From NCBI GenBank assembly GCA_021307315.1, contig JAJSPD010000172.1, forward strand, positions 1-35,119: a stretch of 35,119 nt of DNA, given 5' to 3'. The stretch is from Bisporella sp. PMI_857. Taxonomy: Eukaryota; Ascomycota; Leotiomycetes; Helotiales; Helotiaceae. The notes beneath the pieces were generated by a model. That model had not been told where the DNA came from and searched no databases. It worked only from the letters and a program-made list of their open reading frames with translations. The translations under genes were made by a program, and so were the position numbers. Positions 33,633 through 35,119 of this stretch are shown piece after piece. The first letter of the stretch is position 1. Every line of letters starts with the position of its first letter.

Positions 33633-33848
33633 TGTCAGCGCCAGGATGTCACGTGCTGAGGGCAATGAAGGGGGCTCGGTAAGGCACTGAGACTTGGCAT
33701 GTATGGGCACGTAAGGAGCCGCCAGGGGTTCGGAGGGTATAAGTAGAGGACTCGGGACGTAGTAGAAAAGGTAGAGATTAGTCTTTGTTCAATATAAGTT
33801 AATTTGTGCTACACTACTCCAGCACTTTACATTCTAATCTCTTCAACA
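33633..33848 (+). mobile_element. LTR of a retrotransposon (5' LTR or solo-like copy)
   Basis: The block ends CTTCAACA and starts with TG at either 33633 (TGTCAGCGCC) or 33647 (TGTCACGTGC), giving 216 or 202 bp with TG...CA ends. It has a TATA box (TATAAG, 33738-33743), a following start-like region and a CT/TC-rich 3' part, the usual layout of a fungal LTR. Its base composition is balanced, unlike both flanks. A second LTR is not in the window, so boundaries and superfamily (gypsy or copia) cannot be fixed, and no standard primer-binding site is evident right after it. Confidence 0.6.
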
Positions 33849-35119
33849 AGGTGTAGTTCGGCACGAGTTAAAAGAGTATCGTACTCGAAACGCTATATGT
33901 CAAAAAAAAAAAAAAAGCAGCTGATTTGCTTTTACAGCTGTTGATTTATTACTCGTTTTCTACAAAAAACCTAAGTCTTAACTTATTTTAATTACTAGTA
34001 AATCCGCGTACGCAAAAAACTAAAAAAAATTAATACTCGGAAAAAATCGAAACAAACGTTTTAAAAACGACAAAAAAACGATAAGTTGTTGAAAACACAA
34101 AATATACTAATTTGCGAGTTATTTCGTGTAGAAACTTTCAGAAAAAAATACGTTAAGCAAACAATACAAAAACAAAAACTAAATTAAGCAATATGCCAAA
34201 AAACTTAAAAAGTCAAAAACAGCGAAAGATTTTAAAAAAAAAGCTACGTAGTTTAAGCGACTTCGAAAAAACTAAAAGCTAGCTAAAAAAAAGCCAAGCG
34301 AAACAGCGCCGGTATACCGGTAAAATGTTTCGAGCAAAACAAAGTTTAAAAAAAAAACTAAAACAAAAAAGTTAAGCGCTAGTTATTTTTTCAGCAACTA
34401 GTATTAAAACTTAAAAATTTACTTAATTTAAAAAAAAACTTTATTAAAAATGCAGTTTTTGTATTAGCCGCAAAACGTTTTCAAAAAAATAAAAATTACT
34501 ACTTTTTTAATAATACGCAAAAAATAATTATTGTACGCCGTTTTTAATGTAATAACAAAACGAAAGTAAACCGGCTATAAATCGAAAGTAAAAATCGGTA
34601 ATATTACATAAAAAAGTTTGTAGCTTTTTTTTATAATTTGTTTACAAATAAAAATAATCGGAAAACTAAACATAGCTAGTAAACTAAAAAACGTAAACAG
34701 AAAAAACTAGTTAGTAAAACTTTTGCAATATATTTGGAAACGCTCGAAAAAAACTAAAAATCGTAAACGACGCGATTGTTAACGTACGCTATTCAAAAGC
34801 TTACAAATAATTTAAAAGCTGTATTTTGCGTATAAAAAAGTTTTTAAAACCGGAAAGCGCTAGTATTTTAGCTCGAAAAATAAAAAGTACGAAAAAATTA
34901 TTAGCAATTTCAGTAGTTCAACTAAAAAACTACAAAAAACCTACAAAAAACGTTGATACTTTTGCGTTTACAGCCGAGTCGAAAACGCCGGCTTAACGCT
35001 TTGGCAACGAAAGCACTTAAAAAAATTCGAAAAACACTTTAAGTAAAACGAATTGCATTTTTATCGGTACTGGCAAAAAAAGTAAACGTAGTGTGGAGGG
35101 GAATGCTGAAAAGCAAGAC
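33849..35119 (+). mobile_element. A-rich, stop-filled retroelement interior (partial)
   Basis: About 1.27 kb running off the window. The plus strand is strongly A-rich; for example 34021-34080 holds 36 A, 10 T, 8 C and 6 G. Every frame is broken by stops, yet long lysine-rich stretches remain, such as the ATG at 34193 followed by PKNLKSQKQRKILKKKLRSL before a TAG at 34280-34282, and a 15-base A run lies at 33902-33916. A lysine-rich basic protein fits a nucleic-acid-binding gag-like product, but no zinc knuckle, protease or reverse-transcriptase motif is recognisable. Position after an LTR is the main argument for a retroelement. Confidence 0.5.

Noticed and set aside
881..33655. Repeated CACGTG sites, several upstream of genes (about 884, 17016, 27944, 28928)
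   Set aside because: About ten to eleven sites in 35 kb is close to chance for a 6-base palindrome, and as many lie away from genes.

Overview
The window is nuclear DNA of a filamentous ascomycete. Genes carry short introns (46-81 bp) with GT...AG ends and CTAAC-like branch sites. The protein families (a NACHT STAND protein with a fungal N-terminal domain, 2EXR, DUF3425, an AROM-derived protein, a fungal Mgr3-like protein) are fungal. Two decayed 2EXR genes suggest Leotiomycetes, but this is inference. Five full-length genes sit among long AT-rich stretches and decayed genes. Most stop codons in the relics are one C-to-T or G-to-A step from CAG, CAA, CGA or TGG, as expected from repeat-induced point mutation (RIP) or similar decay.

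Layout. 1-472 (-): Nudix hydrolase cut by the window edge. 473-3580: AT-rich, nothing recognised. 3581-5054: two divergent dead genes, a short-chain dehydrogenase (-) and a DUF3425 transcription-factor relic (+), then an unidentified relic to 6060. 7400-9439 (+): single-exon AROM-derived protein with a complete-looking type I dehydroquinase site between a degenerate kinase-like and a degenerate shikimate-dehydrogenase-like part. 11.5-15.4 kb: gene graveyard with two 2EXR pseudogenes and unassigned fragments, all but one on the minus strand. 17392-19291 (+): three-exon MFS hexose-type transporter. 22035-23529 (+): four-exon mitochondrial TPR protein resembling Mgr3. 24473-25837 (-): MCT-type MFS transporter without a visible in-frame ATG. 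26389-27867 (-): two-exon FAD-dependent (DAO family) oxidoreductase. These last two form a same-strand pair that could work together (oxidise an amine or amino acid, move the resulting carboxylate), which is inference.

28492-33364 is the most unusual part. Two 84-bp inverted repeats (68/84 identical, no gaps) begin and end with ACGT and are each flanked by TA, as in Tc1/mariner/pogo-type elements. No transposase is visible between them. The cargo is one NLR-like gene (DUF7708-like, NACHT, ankyrin) with a single-base frameshift. To the right lie a 17-bp tandem repeat, a 202-216 bp LTR and about 1.27 kb of strongly A-rich, stop-filled retroelement interior running off the window.
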